Assembly (NCBI RefSeq): GCF_932276165.1
Contig: NC_063995.1
Span: 9,734,001-9,798,000 of the forward strand
Length of the DNA stretch: 64,000 bases
Direction: 5' to 3'
Source: Plutella xylostella
Taxonomy: Eukaryota; Arthropoda; Insecta; Lepidoptera; Plutellidae
Numbering within the stretch: position 1 is the stretch's first letter; each line of letters opens with the position of its first letter. The notes under the pieces were generated by a model. That model was not told the DNA's origin. It worked only from the letters and a program-made list of their open reading frames with translations, and ran no database searches. Both the position numbers and the translations under genes were made by a program. This document shows positions 45,811 through 56,799 of this stretch, piece after piece.

Positions 45811-46719
45811 ATGATGGAACGGAAATAGAAAATGTATCCGTAACAAAGTTTCTAGGATTAAATATAGATAATAAGCTGACATGGAAATTTCAAGCGGAAA
45901 ATGTTTGTAAGAAGCTAAGTAAATCATCGTATCTTTTATACAAATTATCAAAAATTGTAAGCCGTAACACAGTTCTGTCAGCATACCATGGTTATGTAGT
46001 GTCAACGTTACGCTATGGCGTAATTTTCTGGGGAAATTGTACCGAGAGAGAAACTGTATTTAAGGCCCAAAAAAGGTGTGTACGAGCTATTTGCAAATTA
46101 AAACCAGATGAGAGTTGTAAGCCACACTTTAAGTCTTTCAAAATACTTACTTTCCCATGTTTATACATATATGAAGTTGCGGTGTTTGTAAAAACCAACC
46201 CAAAACTGTTTGTCAAAGTCTCCCAGACACGTCACAGATCAATTAGGTCACAATATATGAATTACGTCAGTTATCCGTCGTCAAAAACTGCGTTGATGCG
46301 GAAAAATATATTATGCATGGGACCAAAAATTTTTAATAAAATTCCGAATTATCTCCACAGTTTAAATTATAATTTGTTTAAAAAGAAATTGTATGAACTA
46401 CTAGTAGGAAAATGCTATTATACAATAAACGAATATTTGACTGATGAAACACTATAACATTATATAATTAGTAATTTTATTCAATATTGACATTTATTAA
46501 TTGAGACATTATTGTATTAACAAAATTCATTAAGTAATATACCTAATATTTTTTTTTGTACCTAACATTTAAATTATGAAGAAAGCATGTATGCATGATT
46601 TGCATGATGATTTGTACATCTGTGACCAGATAGAACATAGATATCTCAACATTGTACTTAACACCTATTATTCATACATTACCTATGTTCACAAATAAAG
46701 AATTGATTTGATTTGATTT
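45811..46719 (+). mobile_element. 5'-truncated non-LTR retrotransposon (Jockey/CR1-like)
   Basis: The open frame to 46457 encodes the end of a reverse transcriptase ORF: the thumb motif TKFLGLNIDNKLTW, AYHGYVVSTLRYGVIFWGN and KAQKRCVRAICKL. It is followed by a 3' tail AATAAAGAATTGATTTG repeated as ATTTG units at 46695-46719. The catalytic core and endonuclease are missing, so the copy is dead on arrival. The open frame to the TAA suggests a fairly recent insertion. It lies just past the 3' end of DRC9. Confidence 0.88.
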
Positions 46720-46944
46720 AACTTTTACGCATTTCTATGAGTGTTATAATGGACTTGTTTATTAAAATACATTCTTAAGGTCACAAGTCAACTGATTAAA
46801 TCACGGGGCAAGTTCTATGACCATTAAATAATAGAGAAAACAAAAACCTCCATTTCCCAAATTTTGCGTGGACGTGACATATGGCAGTTTGATATTCATT
46901 CACTCAAATATAAGAATAAAAATATTTGTTCACATCACTAGAAT

Positions 46945-46950
46945 TTTATT
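46945..46950 (-). terminator. Candidate poly(A) signal of DRC9
   Basis: AATAAA on the minus strand, 62 bases past the stop codon. Confidence 0.55.
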
Positions 46951-47011
46951 TTTTTATTGTATTCTTAAAATAGGCCGGCACAAACATAAAGATCATAATG
47001 CCACTATGTTT

Positions 47012-47215
47012 TTATTTCTTCTTCATTTTATTCGGAGTCTTCTTAGCACTGCGAAGGTGTTTGAAGGCGCCCAGCCCTCTGCGAACCATGAGCCCACGCC
47101 ACCAGGCTTGCAAGGTAGTAGCTGCTCGGCGAACCCGCTCTTCACGTTCTAAACGAGCAGCCCTTTCTCTCTTGAATGTCAGCCAGGATCTCATCTCACC
47201 TTCATGAAGGTTATA
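47012..47215 (-). CDS. IQCG: DRC9 terminal exon with IQ motif
   Basis: Acceptor TTCTTACAG; 67 codons and TAA. It contains ATTLQAWWRGLMVRRGLG and ends in KKTPNKMKKK. Confidence 0.92.
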   Translation of the reverse strand, partial: YNLHEGEMRSWLTFKRERAARLEREERVRRAATTLQAWWRGLMVRRGLGAFKHLRSAKKTPNKMKKK

Positions 47216-50200
47216 CTGTAAGAATAATATTTTCCATGGTTGTACCTTTTTTGGCCTAAGATTTATTTGCCTAATCTCATATTGCATAGTAACGTTTGGT
47301 CAAAGTCTCGTTTCGCCGAAAATCGTATGGCATAAATCTCTTTTAGTAAAAAGTTAATTCGCATAATCTTGTTTAGCCTAATTATGGTATGGCCAAATCA
47401 ATAAAATAATGCTATGGCATAGGTTATACAAAGTAATAATATTCGTTTGGCTTTAACTTTGATGGAGCGTCTCCCTACATAGCGCAAACTGGTGCCTTGT
47501 ATTGTGGCCGCTATGTGGGAACGCTCCGCTTTGCTTTTGACGATGATGTGCACCTAACACGCTCCTCCTCGCTTTGCTCGTCGTCGCACCTATCTTTAGG
47601 TTTTGATCCCATGGGGTTTAATACCGTTTGTAATCATTATACTTAATGGTAATTCACTTTCGATATTTTGATCATCGTGATCGTGATCGTGATTTTTGGG
47701 ATGTAGGAGAAAAATACCACAATTAGTACATTTACAACATACTTTATATAGTAATTATTAAGATAATATTAGGAGAAACAAGATTATAAAAATACAAACA
47801 ATTTGAGCAAACGAGACTTAGGTGTTTCAAGTTTGTGCCAAAAGAGTTTTAGACGAAACGAGTCTTATGCCACGTAAGTCTTGGCGAAGTGATGATTCTA
47901 CCAAAAAAGTTTAGACCTTACAAGTTATGCGAAACGAGTTTAGGGCAATAAAGATTAGGCGAGATGAGGGAACCCATTTTCCATAGATTATTATCATTAT
48001 ATCCAACAAGCTTAATAAGGTGAACGTTATTTTGGGTCGCTGCATGGTCGCTGCGCCCGTGGTGTAAGGTGGAACTTCTAGTCACCACGAACAGTCCAGT
48101 ATTCTTGTGTAGACTGAGGTGGGGCCAGTATGAAGTAGCGCTCCTTTCAACAGCTTGACTGGTAATGTTGAATTTCCCCTACCAGCTTCTGAAGTTCCTC
48201 CCGCCGAGCCACGGCCACGCGCAGCTGCTCGCACTTGACCGCCAGCCGCATGTTGATGCTGGACGTGTCGTCCGAGTACTTCGCACGCCAGTACTCCACG
48301 GCTTTCTCACGCTCCTGGAATTTGCAGACGGATAATAATGAGCATATAGGTATATCTAAAAGCATCTAATAGTTATGGTAGAGTCTCGCCTCAGCTCGTT
48401 TCTAACAAGATCAGGGTTAAGTAGTTCTATAGTTGGTAGGTAGCAAATACGGCGCAACCAGTGAGAGAGTTCCCTATGCTGCCTGCCTAATCCGTCCACC
48501 ACTATGGAACACTTTAGTACCGCTATAGTGTTTGTTACCAATGTGCTATCTAAGAAGTAGGTAGATAGGTTGTCTAGGTATCGATGGGATCGTTATGGAA
48601 TAAAATATTTGTAGGTAGGTGGGTGAGTACTTATTGTGTAAGATGCAGAGCCATCCAGATCTTTGTAAAAAAAAACCAGGACGATCCAATTAAGCTGATC
48701 CCCGTACCTCTACTTGCAAGTCGTAGGCCCGGCTCAGCTCGCGGTGGACCCTGGTCTCGTTGGTTGCCGACGGCCGCGCCGCCCTGAGAGCCCGGTGCTG
48801 CATCTCCAGTACTTCTGCCTGCGCGTTCAGCCACTTGTCCGCGTAGACTAGACGGAGCTCCGCGTTCTTTATGTCATCCTGGTAGCCGATTTGAATACAT
48901 TGTTAGGGTGGTCAGATAAGATTTTTTATATTCTGATAGTTAAATAGAGGGAAACACTTCATCAGCAAACACTTTCCTCTCATCGACAGGTGTACCTAAG
49001 TTTTGTATGATTTTTAAAATGTATGTGTATTACAGATTAGGTAGTTACATTAATATTAGATGAATTGTGTGTAAGCTGAAGAATGGAGAGCAATCAGCAC
49101 TTTCACCAGTTTTTGTAGGTAATTCGTAGATACGGTTTTCCATATAACTAAGTAAGTAAGTAAGTACCTCCTTCTTGTCCTTAAGAAAAGTGATGTGCAT
49201 ATCACAAAGCCGCAGCTCTTTGGCGTTCTGCTTCCGTTTAGATTTCAACTCGTTAGTCACAGCTGCCCGCACTCTGAAATGAATGGGTGATCTCTGATCA
49301 ATGAGAGGTACCAAATCTATAGAGGGTTTCCCTCGGCCTCCGTAGGTTGGTAGGTTCCTATGCGTAAAGTGAACTAACATTTACCTTTACCTATCCTCTG
49401 GATCTCTCTTAACTACTAAGCTTTTTGTTAACAACACAATCTAGGTAGGCCTTGTATAGGCTTAATTTAGATTGCTAAAATGATTTTTCGGCGCACACCA
49501 TAGACAAAAAAACAGTACTTACATACGTAGCCGATCATGGTCTTGCTGCAGGACTGTGGACTGTTCTGCTCTTTGCTGAAGGGAGATTATTGCTTGGCGC
49601 AGACACCGCCAACCCCCGGTCTCTGCCATCTCGACCACTGTGGCCCGTATGATGTCCGACAGCAGTTTCCTGGAAAATATAACGTGAAAGTTGGTAAGGA
49701 TGTTAGGTGTTTCAACGTAAAAACTAACGATCAGATTTTCATGAAATGTGGTATGTGTACCTATGTATGCTCGCGGGCAGCACCTAATACTTATTTATGA
49801 AAAATCTAGCCAGTATACCTAATAATACTAATACCATAGACTATGATACTACTAGCCCGTATATGCTAATAAAATACTAAATCGAGAACTCTTCTTCATC
49901 AATGCTTTGCAAAGAACGAGCGCTATTTAATAAAATAATAAAACCTTATTTAGCGCCATCTGTTGAGGATCTTACCTATCTCTAAGCAGCTTAGCTCGCT
50001 GGAATTCCAACATCGTATGGCCATCGGCAGGGTTCTGTGTCGCCTGTAATGTAGCGCAGCCATCTAAAAAATTAACATCTAGTCAAAAGATGGCGTTACT
50101 GGAAAGCAATCTAGGGCAAAAGTGGTATACTATAGCTTGACAACTTCGTGCGCGACCCTCCTTGCGGGGTGAAAGAAGTGGCGGGGGCGAGGTAGCACGA

Positions 50201-51932
50201 CATGCTACACACGTAGAAAAGTGTGCCCGGATTAATCTCGCGATAGCTTGTAACTATTTCTGACGTAATATAAGAGTAAGTAAAATTTGATTCTATGAGT
50301 GTTGATGTTCTATGAGTATAAAAAGTAAAAGGTACCTAAATATTCCAAGGTTCCGGAATCCTTACGATGAGGAATATCTTGTTGGCCACCACTTCCGAGT
50401 CGCAGTAGCTGTTTGTTCATCCTCTCCCTTCATCGTTTCTACCATGACATGTTTCTATCAATTTCAGCACTATTTTCGGCGAAGCTTATGTCTTTATTAT
50501 TCTTGTATACTTTCTGATTCTCTTCACATGTGTATATTTTATTTGCAGAGATGCACTATCGAACAATGTCTTTTTGTGTTCCACAACTTCGTAATCACCA
50601 GAATCATTAGTGACTTCCATTTTCTTTAATGAAGAAGATTATCATCTTCCACCTTCAATTTTACGCTGTTCTACAAGAAGCCCCTTAATTTGAGAAATTA
50701 TACGATTTGTGGTTTTTAACGTTATTTTGTTGACGAATTATAGATATCTAATAATTATATAATGATAATAGATAGATAGAATATTCTTTATTTGTACACA
50801 CACATAAAATTAACTTTTATAACTTAAATACTAACACATATGTACAAAAATGTCGGTCTTATCGCTTAAAGCGATTTTTATTAAAAAGGTACCCAAACAT
50901 TCCAACGATTGTGGAGGCTCCGGCCTCAACACTCATCATAAGACAAATGGTCTCAGGATCATTGGTCTCATGTGCATCGAACTCAGATTATGACAGATTT
51001 TACAACACATGTGGCCGCCTCGACTGCTCGGCCGAGACTGCCGCAATAATGACATGCAATGCACTCGTTGCCCTTCCCCGCTCCCCCTCCCGCTACCTGC
51101 TGTCGTCTTGGGTACCTCGTCCCCTCCGCGTCTGTCACCCCGCAAGGAGGGTCGCGCACGAAGTTGTCGAGCTATAGAGTCCGCGCCATCACTGAAAAAC
51201 TTATGTTGGAGGGATACTCTATCTATACTGACAATAAACGACCGAGAGCATGGCATGTTCAATACAAGGAGATAGAGTCGTGGCTCGCGAAGCAGCGCCC
51301 CGAAACTTAGTTTTTCGTCATATAGAGTGACCCCCTTGGTACCCCACTTGGCTATTCGCGTTTGCGTATTTGGCGAAAGGAATCCATAGGAAGCTATGGA
51401 TGGCTATCTGACTTCAGCGGTGGTGCGGACTCTAGTACTGATTACTGATAAGATGTGTAGTAGATAAGTAATTAATTAGGTACCTATACCTATTTCAAAT
51501 GTAAACATAGATAGTAAAAAAAAATGGGACCACCTGGGAGCTCAAACCAATACTTACAACAAAAAAAGAATTTTCAAAATCGGTCTATAAACGGCGGAGT
51601 AATCGATGAACAAAAAAAAGATAGGTACAAATTGGCAACCTCCTCCTTTTTTTGAAGTCGGTTAAAAAGGATATACCTAGTACTTAATTATGTAAATAGG
51701 ATTTAAGTGTAGGCGAATAATTCGTTTTGTCGGACAGGTACGAAAGTAGGTACGTAAGTAATATAATACTTAATAAATATTAGCCGTAATTTACCTACTT
51801 ATGTAAGTGAGTACGTTTTTAGTAGTCTACGAACCTCCCATCAACCAATAAAAGTAGAGCCACAAACTTACCAACTACCTTCATCTGCTGAAGAGCCACC
51901 TCAAGTATAACACAGAACATAAAAACTTCCAT
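47012..51932 (-). CDS. IQCG: Dynein regulatory complex subunit 9 homologue (IQ motif protein G)
   Basis: Seven coding exons join in phase: 51879-51932, 49976-50043, 49523-49669, 49168-49273, 48708-48878, 48183-48314, 47012-47215 (293 codons from the ATG at 51932). Matches to the DRC9 family are seen in order: FCVILEVALQQM near the start, RKLLSDIIRATVVEMAET, a coiled-coil rich in K/E, EREKAVEYWRAKYSDDTSS, then the IQ motif TLQAWWRGLMVRR near residues 260-270 with GAFKHLR and a lysine-rich end. DRC9 is a coiled-coil part of the nexin-dynein regulatory complex of motile cilia and flagella; in insects this means sperm tails and some sensory cilia. Vertebrate DRC9 is about 440 residues, so the N-terminus may extend further upstream, possibly through 56760-56796. 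The IQ motif binds calmodulin in the family; that is not shown here. Confidence 0.87.
47268..47965. mobile_element. Foldback-like repeat element in the last DRC9 intron
   Basis: The left part carries many variants of AGTCTCGTTTCGCC / CATAATCTTGTTTAGCC and the right part carries the inverse (GCGAAACGAGTTTAGG, GACGAAACGAGTCTTATGCC). The units are about 20 bases and degenerate. It fills most of the intron between the last two exons. Confidence 0.6.
48183..48314 (-). CDS. IQCG: DRC9 exon 7
   Basis: Acceptor AAATTCCAG, donor AAGCTG/GTAGGG, exactly 44 codons. It encodes EREKAVEYWRAKYSDDTSSI, a family hallmark. Confidence 0.88.
48708..48878 (-). CDS. IQCG: DRC9 exon 6
   Basis: Acceptor GGCTACCAG, donor GTAGAG/GTACGG, exactly 57 codons. 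Coiled-coil NAELRLVYADKWLNAQAEVL. Confidence 0.87.
49168..49273 (-). CDS. IQCG: DRC9 exon 5
   Basis: Acceptor TTCATTTCAG, donor AAGGAG/GTACTT. Coiled-coil sequence VTNELKSKRKQNAKELRLCD. Confidence 0.87.
49523..49669 (-). CDS. IQCG: DRC9 exon 4
   Basis: Acceptor ATTTTCCAG, donor CGTAT/GTAAGT. It encodes KLLSDIIRATVVEMAETGGW and a glutamine-rich helix, the best-conserved N-terminal block. Confidence 0.87.
49976..50043 (-). CDS. IQCG: DRC9 exon 3
   Basis: Acceptor CATTACAG, donor GATAG/GTAAGA. It encodes ATQNPADGHTMLEFQRAKLL and RD. Confidence 0.8.
50131..51176. mobile_element. Non-autonomous DNA transposon with 41-bp inverted repeats
   Basis: The arms 50131-50171 and 51136-51176 are inverse with one mismatch (TATAGCTTGACAACTTCGTG at the outside). 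The interior has a LINE-like 3' tail on the minus strand near 50765-50870 and no transposase. It lies in the DRC9 intron before the exon at 50043. Confidence 0.85.
51207..51336. mobile_element. MITE family A copy
   Basis: Ends TGGAGGGATACTCTATCTAT and reversed AGGGGGTCACTCTATATGAC; it sits 31 bases from the right arm of the previous element. Confidence 0.8.
51879..51932 (-). CDS. IQCG: DRC9 exon with first ATG
   Basis: The exon opens at 51942 after TTTTTATTTCAG and reads MEVFMFCVILEVALQQMK. The donor AAG/GTAGTT keeps phase 0 with the next exon; the stronger GTAAGT seven bases further would break the frame. Confidence 0.7.
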
Positions 51933-52958
51933 TTTCTCTATCCTGAAATAAAAATATAGGTTAGTACTACACGAGTGCTAGTTGATATTGATACATACTA
52001 CTTAAGCATAGGAAAAATCTGTCCATCTATAAGTCATGAAAATAAAGTGTGCGATTTTGCAAATAAGTAGGTTATCATTTTATAGTCTCTCGTCGAAAAA
52101 GCAAAAACTACAATACACACTTTTCGACTTTCTTTTGTTTTCGGGAAAAAAATACCGAATAGAAAATGTTTCACTCGTCCATTGGGACCGTAATCAATTT
52201 ACTGTCGACATCTCACACTGTTCATAAGTAGGTACCTGCTAACAGTCTGTCAGATATGATTGAGCAGGAATAAAATTGCGAAAACAGTAAAGTTTTTTTC
52301 AAAATTGTGTCCTACTAATGCTTGGCATACACGAGGCTAGCTGTGTGCATTTTGTGGCAATAAATACCTTTTGAATTTGAATTTTCAAGGCATGATAGTA
52401 GACTAGTGGTTAGTAAATAACAATGGCTGATTTATTCGAAGTAGTTCTTATAATTGTTCATCTTATTCTGTACTTACCTACTCTTTGTAACTTTTTTGAC
52501 TTTTTTAAATTCTGCTAAATGTTCTTAACTGAATCTGACTTCAAGAACTAGCCTCCTGACTGTGTCTCTGGGGAATAAGGGCTGGATTCTCAATATTCAG
52601 ATATAAGTACTAGAGCTTACCTATAATTTTATCGGGGGAACAATGTAAGGTGTTTCATTCACTAGGTAGGTATAGGTAAAGGTAACCTATTATTAATGCG
52701 TTTGCTGTAAGAGTTATACAGTTTTAAACTGAAATAAAAACCCGAACACTGTACATTTTCTCCCCTCCACCGAGTTAACAATAACATAGCCACTGAATAG
52801 CCCCTGATTACTAACCTGCAGTCGAATGGGTAACAAAAAAACATCACCAATCAGGATCGGTTGCCGACTCAACCTTTGTTAGTATTTTCTCGATATCCAG
52901 TACTCTACAATTGTATAGAAAAGGGATTATACTTTGAAAGTCCATCTGAGCTATACGT

Positions 52959-53315
52959 ACGTACGTATCTACGACGAGCGTGTACGAGCGGTGGTAGGTA
53001 GTTAGCTCAGTCGGGTAGGCGCCCGCTTCTCACGCCAGAGATGCGGGTTCGAATCCCGGCGCTGACATGTACCAATGAGTTCTTTGAATTTAAGTACAAT
53101 GTGAAGGAAAACATCGTGAGGAAACCTGCATATCTGGATCTAGCACACCTAGATACGAGTATGTGAACTCACCAACCCGCAGTGGATCAGCGTGGTGGGA
53201 AATAGTCCAAGCTTACGAAGGCAGTTTAGACCTTGTGGATATGCACAAAGGTTCCACTCGAGAGAGCCAGGTGCAGGTACTTACTTACACCCCCACAGAG
53301 AATATAATAGAATAT
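52959..53315 (+). mobile_element. tRNA-derived SINE between 34-bp direct repeats
   Basis: The head at about 52994-53066 holds a Pol III A box (TAGCTCAGTCGGGTAGG) and B box (GGTTCGAATCC), followed by a tRNA-unrelated body (GAAGGAAAACATCGTGAGGA). The flanks 52925-52958 and 53316-53349 are a 34-base direct repeat with one mismatch, most likely the target-site duplication. Confidence 0.85.
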
Positions 53316-53702
53316 GATTAAACTTTGAAAGTCCATCTGAGCTATACGTTACGTATTGTACCTACCTCCTACTACAGACACGAATATCGAATATGGAATG
53401 TATAAGACCCCAGACTTTCAGTCAGGGATTAAAAGGTATGAAAGAATAAATATTAAGAAAGAAAAGTGCCACATTTTTTACGCAATACCGAAAATAATGG
53501 TATAGCAAACAGCACGTAGTCGTTTCATGGAGTATAAACAGTGATTGCCGTAGTATTTATTTGTTTGTTCATCTTTCTCGTAGAAGAGCGGTATACGTAG
53601 TACCTAAGTATGAGGTTTGTTTTGTTAGTTAGTATGTGAGCTTTACAATGTGGGGTAGATATATCTCTACAGCTCTCGGGAAAATCTAGTAAGATTATCC
53701 CA

Positions 53703-53890
53703 ACTAATATTATAAATGCGAAAGTAACTGTGTCTGTCTGTTACTCTTTCTCGCCAAAACTACTGAACGGATTTGAATGAAATTTGTATACATAGGGTCT
53801 AGACCCTGAGAAAGAACATAGGCTACTTTTTATCCTGGAATTCTCAAGGGAAACTTTTTAAGACGAAGCGAAGCTCGCGGGAACAGCTAG
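53703..53890 (+). mobile_element. Lep1-type Helitron
   Basis: AATATTATAAATGCGAAAGT at the start, a short GTCT run and CTCGCGGGAACAGCTAG/T at the end. Confidence 0.88.
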
Positions 53891-53894
53891 TAAT

Positions 53895-56005
53895 AAATAA
53901 ATATGAGTACATAGACTTTTTAAAATCTGCACGGACCCTCGACGCAGTTGTCATTGTTACTATCCACTGCGCTATAATGTGTGTTTTTAATTTGTAATTA
54001 CAATTAAACAATATTTATCAAAAACTAATGACTGGGATGGAACAAATTTTTCATGGTAACCCGCATTCATTTTGCTACTCAAAATGTTTGAATAAACACC
54101 TATATAATTCAAAGCTAGTAATACTTACATGTATTGTATGTGCCATAATATTACTCTGAGCTTAGTACCTCCCTACTCGTATTTTTTATTAAAATCTTTA
54201 GAAACGACGTTTGACAAAAACGGTACCTACTTTTGTATTTGTTCCAAGACATTTGTCACACTTATGAAAAATACACTTTTATCTGTACTTAGGTACATGC
54301 AATAACATATATATATATATATATATATATATTAAAGAGTAAATTTAAATTAAGTAAACGTGGATAAATGTGAAAAATAAACGTATTCTTTTAAAGGTAA
54401 GCGTCAACCCTTCAGCATCGTACGCAACGGACGCATCACATTCAGTATTCTTTGTATCTATAGAAATTCACACTAGTGCGTCCACCTCATCGGCATTGCC
54501 TTCGCCGTTTCCCCATACATTTTATGAAAATGGCGATACAAAGAGGAAACGCAGCCAGCATCATGGGTACCTATGGGTGGTGGGGTGCAACAGAAAAGCG
54601 CCACCAACATGTAAATATTATAATATACATTTAGTTAAATAAATTTAATACCCATTATTATGTATCTGCACTTTTATGAAAATTCGTTTGGTCTGGTACG
54701 TATGATATCAATAGGTGAACGCTTCTTAAAAAGTTATTTCTACAGCATCATAATATTAAGTCACTCATGTATGACACTGTATGATGTATGTAAGTAACTA
54801 TACAGCCAATAATATCCGGCTCCAGGGATCCCTTGACACAATACTTGCCTGCTGGTGACGTGATAATGACATTGCTGCCGCCGTGCGCCATATAGTACTA
54901 AACAAACCTAGGTAAAAATACCAATTGAGACCTAGATAGATAGATGCAATGCAACACACATAATTATTTTTTTACATTTTTTATAGCTCATACTTATAGC
55001 TTCTATCAATGATGTAAGAACATAGAATTCCTGTAAATACATTTACTTATATGGGAACTATACTTACAAGAAATTTTATTTATTTTTTTCATTACAAATC
55101 CTAAGGGTCAAACCTTTTATGAGCCATCCATGTAAAAAGAAAAAAATAATCAGCATTTTTTCATACCAATCGGATGCGAGACGGTTTTCAAGCGAATTCT
55201 AAGAAATAAAATTTAAATGTATTTTATGGTAATGGTAATGAAACAAAGCGTGACTCTTGTATCAATATTTTGCGTCCTTTGCAGGTTTTTTTGTTGCTTT
55301 TAAAATGTCTTTGGGTTTTTTCAGCCCTGTGAAAGTTAGTTCCTGTGATTTTAATTTTTGTATTGTGATTTAAACATATTTTAATATTATAAGAAAACTA
55401 TTCCTCTCCATACTTTTATGAGGATTAACAAATTTTAAGTAAATATGCACCCGATTCGATCACTTTACATATTTATAGTAATCACTGAAATTCCAGCCTG
55501 TTTATTTAACTAAAAGGAAATTAAAAATGTAAATTACCTGAATGCAAACATAATATTTAAAAATATTGTAACATTATTTCCGAGTATTATGTTTGCGTTT
55601 ATTATTAACAAATTTATAAATAGTAAATGAGCTCATATAAATTCACAACATTTGGACCGAGTTATACATTTTAAATAGGCCATAATATTTTGAACAAAGC
55701 AATTTATATGCGTATTTGTGGTTACAAATATAATATCAGTTTATGTACCTACAAAGGTCGGGTTAAGCTACTCTTTCGACCGGAAAATTAATATTCTTTG
55801 CGTATCTGACCCTACGGCAATACCGAATACTCATCCAACCTAAAGTTGACAAATAACATAGGTATAACTGTGTATGCTTAATAACTAAGCATACCTAAAC
55901 CTATGCATTAAACTATACGAAATTTGAGAAAACAACAATTCAATAGTTTATAAAAAACTTCCACTTATCAGCTGAAAAAAATAGCTGTTACATTTGTATT
56001 TTTTT
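53895..56005. other. AT-rich stretch without a gene
   Basis: No gene seen. The ORF near 54370-54642 has no splice context or recognisable domain. Confidence 0.55.
54304..54332. repeat. (AT)n microsatellite
   Basis: About fourteen AT dinucleotides in a row. Confidence 0.95.
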
Positions 56006-56008
56006 CAC

Positions 56009-56156
56009 TTAGGCCCTGTTCCACAATGTCTGGTTAGTGGCTACTTGTCAGATAACTGTCACTACTGTCACCCTCTGTTATTATTTTTTTGACAGTGACA
56101 GCATGTATTTTATCTGACAAGTAGCCACTAACCAGACATTGTGGAACAGGGCCTTA
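56009..56156. mobile_element. Hairpin MITE family D
   Basis: The long near-perfect arms start TTAGGCCCTGTTCCACAATG and reversed TAAGGCCCTGTTCCACAATG, with GTGGCTACTTGTCAGATAA on both. Confidence 0.9.
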
Positions 56157-56759
56157 GTATATCAGAATTGGCCCCTTAGTGAATTTGCTCATGTTTTCCC
56201 ATAGTAATAGTAATGAAATTTTATCAAGTGCTGATTTGGCTCCTTATTAATGAAATTTCACGCTGTATAGAAGGCACAGTGGAATGAGTTGAGGAGCATC
56301 TATTACTTTGCTCGATATACTATGCCGAATACATTAAATCGTAGGGCTCCTATCTAGGCTAAATCTAATTCTAAACCTGGTTTTAGGCTTCAATTCAATA
56401 AACTTTGGTTTCATTTGTGATATTGCTCCCCGAACACGTATGTCCACCAGTGGATGTTCCTTACATTATTAGTTACAAAATTATTTTTGTATACCTATTT
56501 AACTGTAAATCTAAAGTGAATCCGATCCTACAGATAAAACTGTATAAAAACCGTTTAACTATAAAACTAAAGGAATGTACCTGTTTTTAAATACAAAAAT
56601 AATTCATTATATGCCTAGGTATGACTGAGCAGTAAATAGGAAGGGATCGCTTGTAAGAATACTCGCAGTCAATTTTTGCAGGTTTGACCATTAGTGATAG
56701 GTATTTAGACATTTCTTTCCCTTTATTTCGAATAGAGTACAGAGAATATTAGTACTTAC

Positions 56760-56796
56760 CTGACGTCTTCGTTAGTTTCCTCCAGCTCGATATCAC
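56760..56796 (-). CDS. Possible 37-nt upstream exon of DRC9
   Basis: The donor GTCAG/GTAAGT is strong; the acceptor ATCAAAG is weak. The middle frame reads DIELEETNEDV and leaves two bases that fit the entry phase of the exon at 51942, giving EDVRIEKMEVFMF. An acidic stretch before that helix also occurs in vertebrate DRC9. It could instead be a non-coding leader exon. It also matches the exit phase of the DH45 exon, but the exon at 59440 is a better partner there. Confidence 0.35.
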
Positions 56797-56799
56797 CTT

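Noticed and set aside
52994..53066. Genuine tRNA gene
   Set aside because: A and B boxes are present, but the acceptor ends do not pair well and a SINE body with direct repeats follows.
54370..54642. 90-codon plus-strand ORF
   Set aside because: No splice sites in phase and nothing recognisable in the protein.
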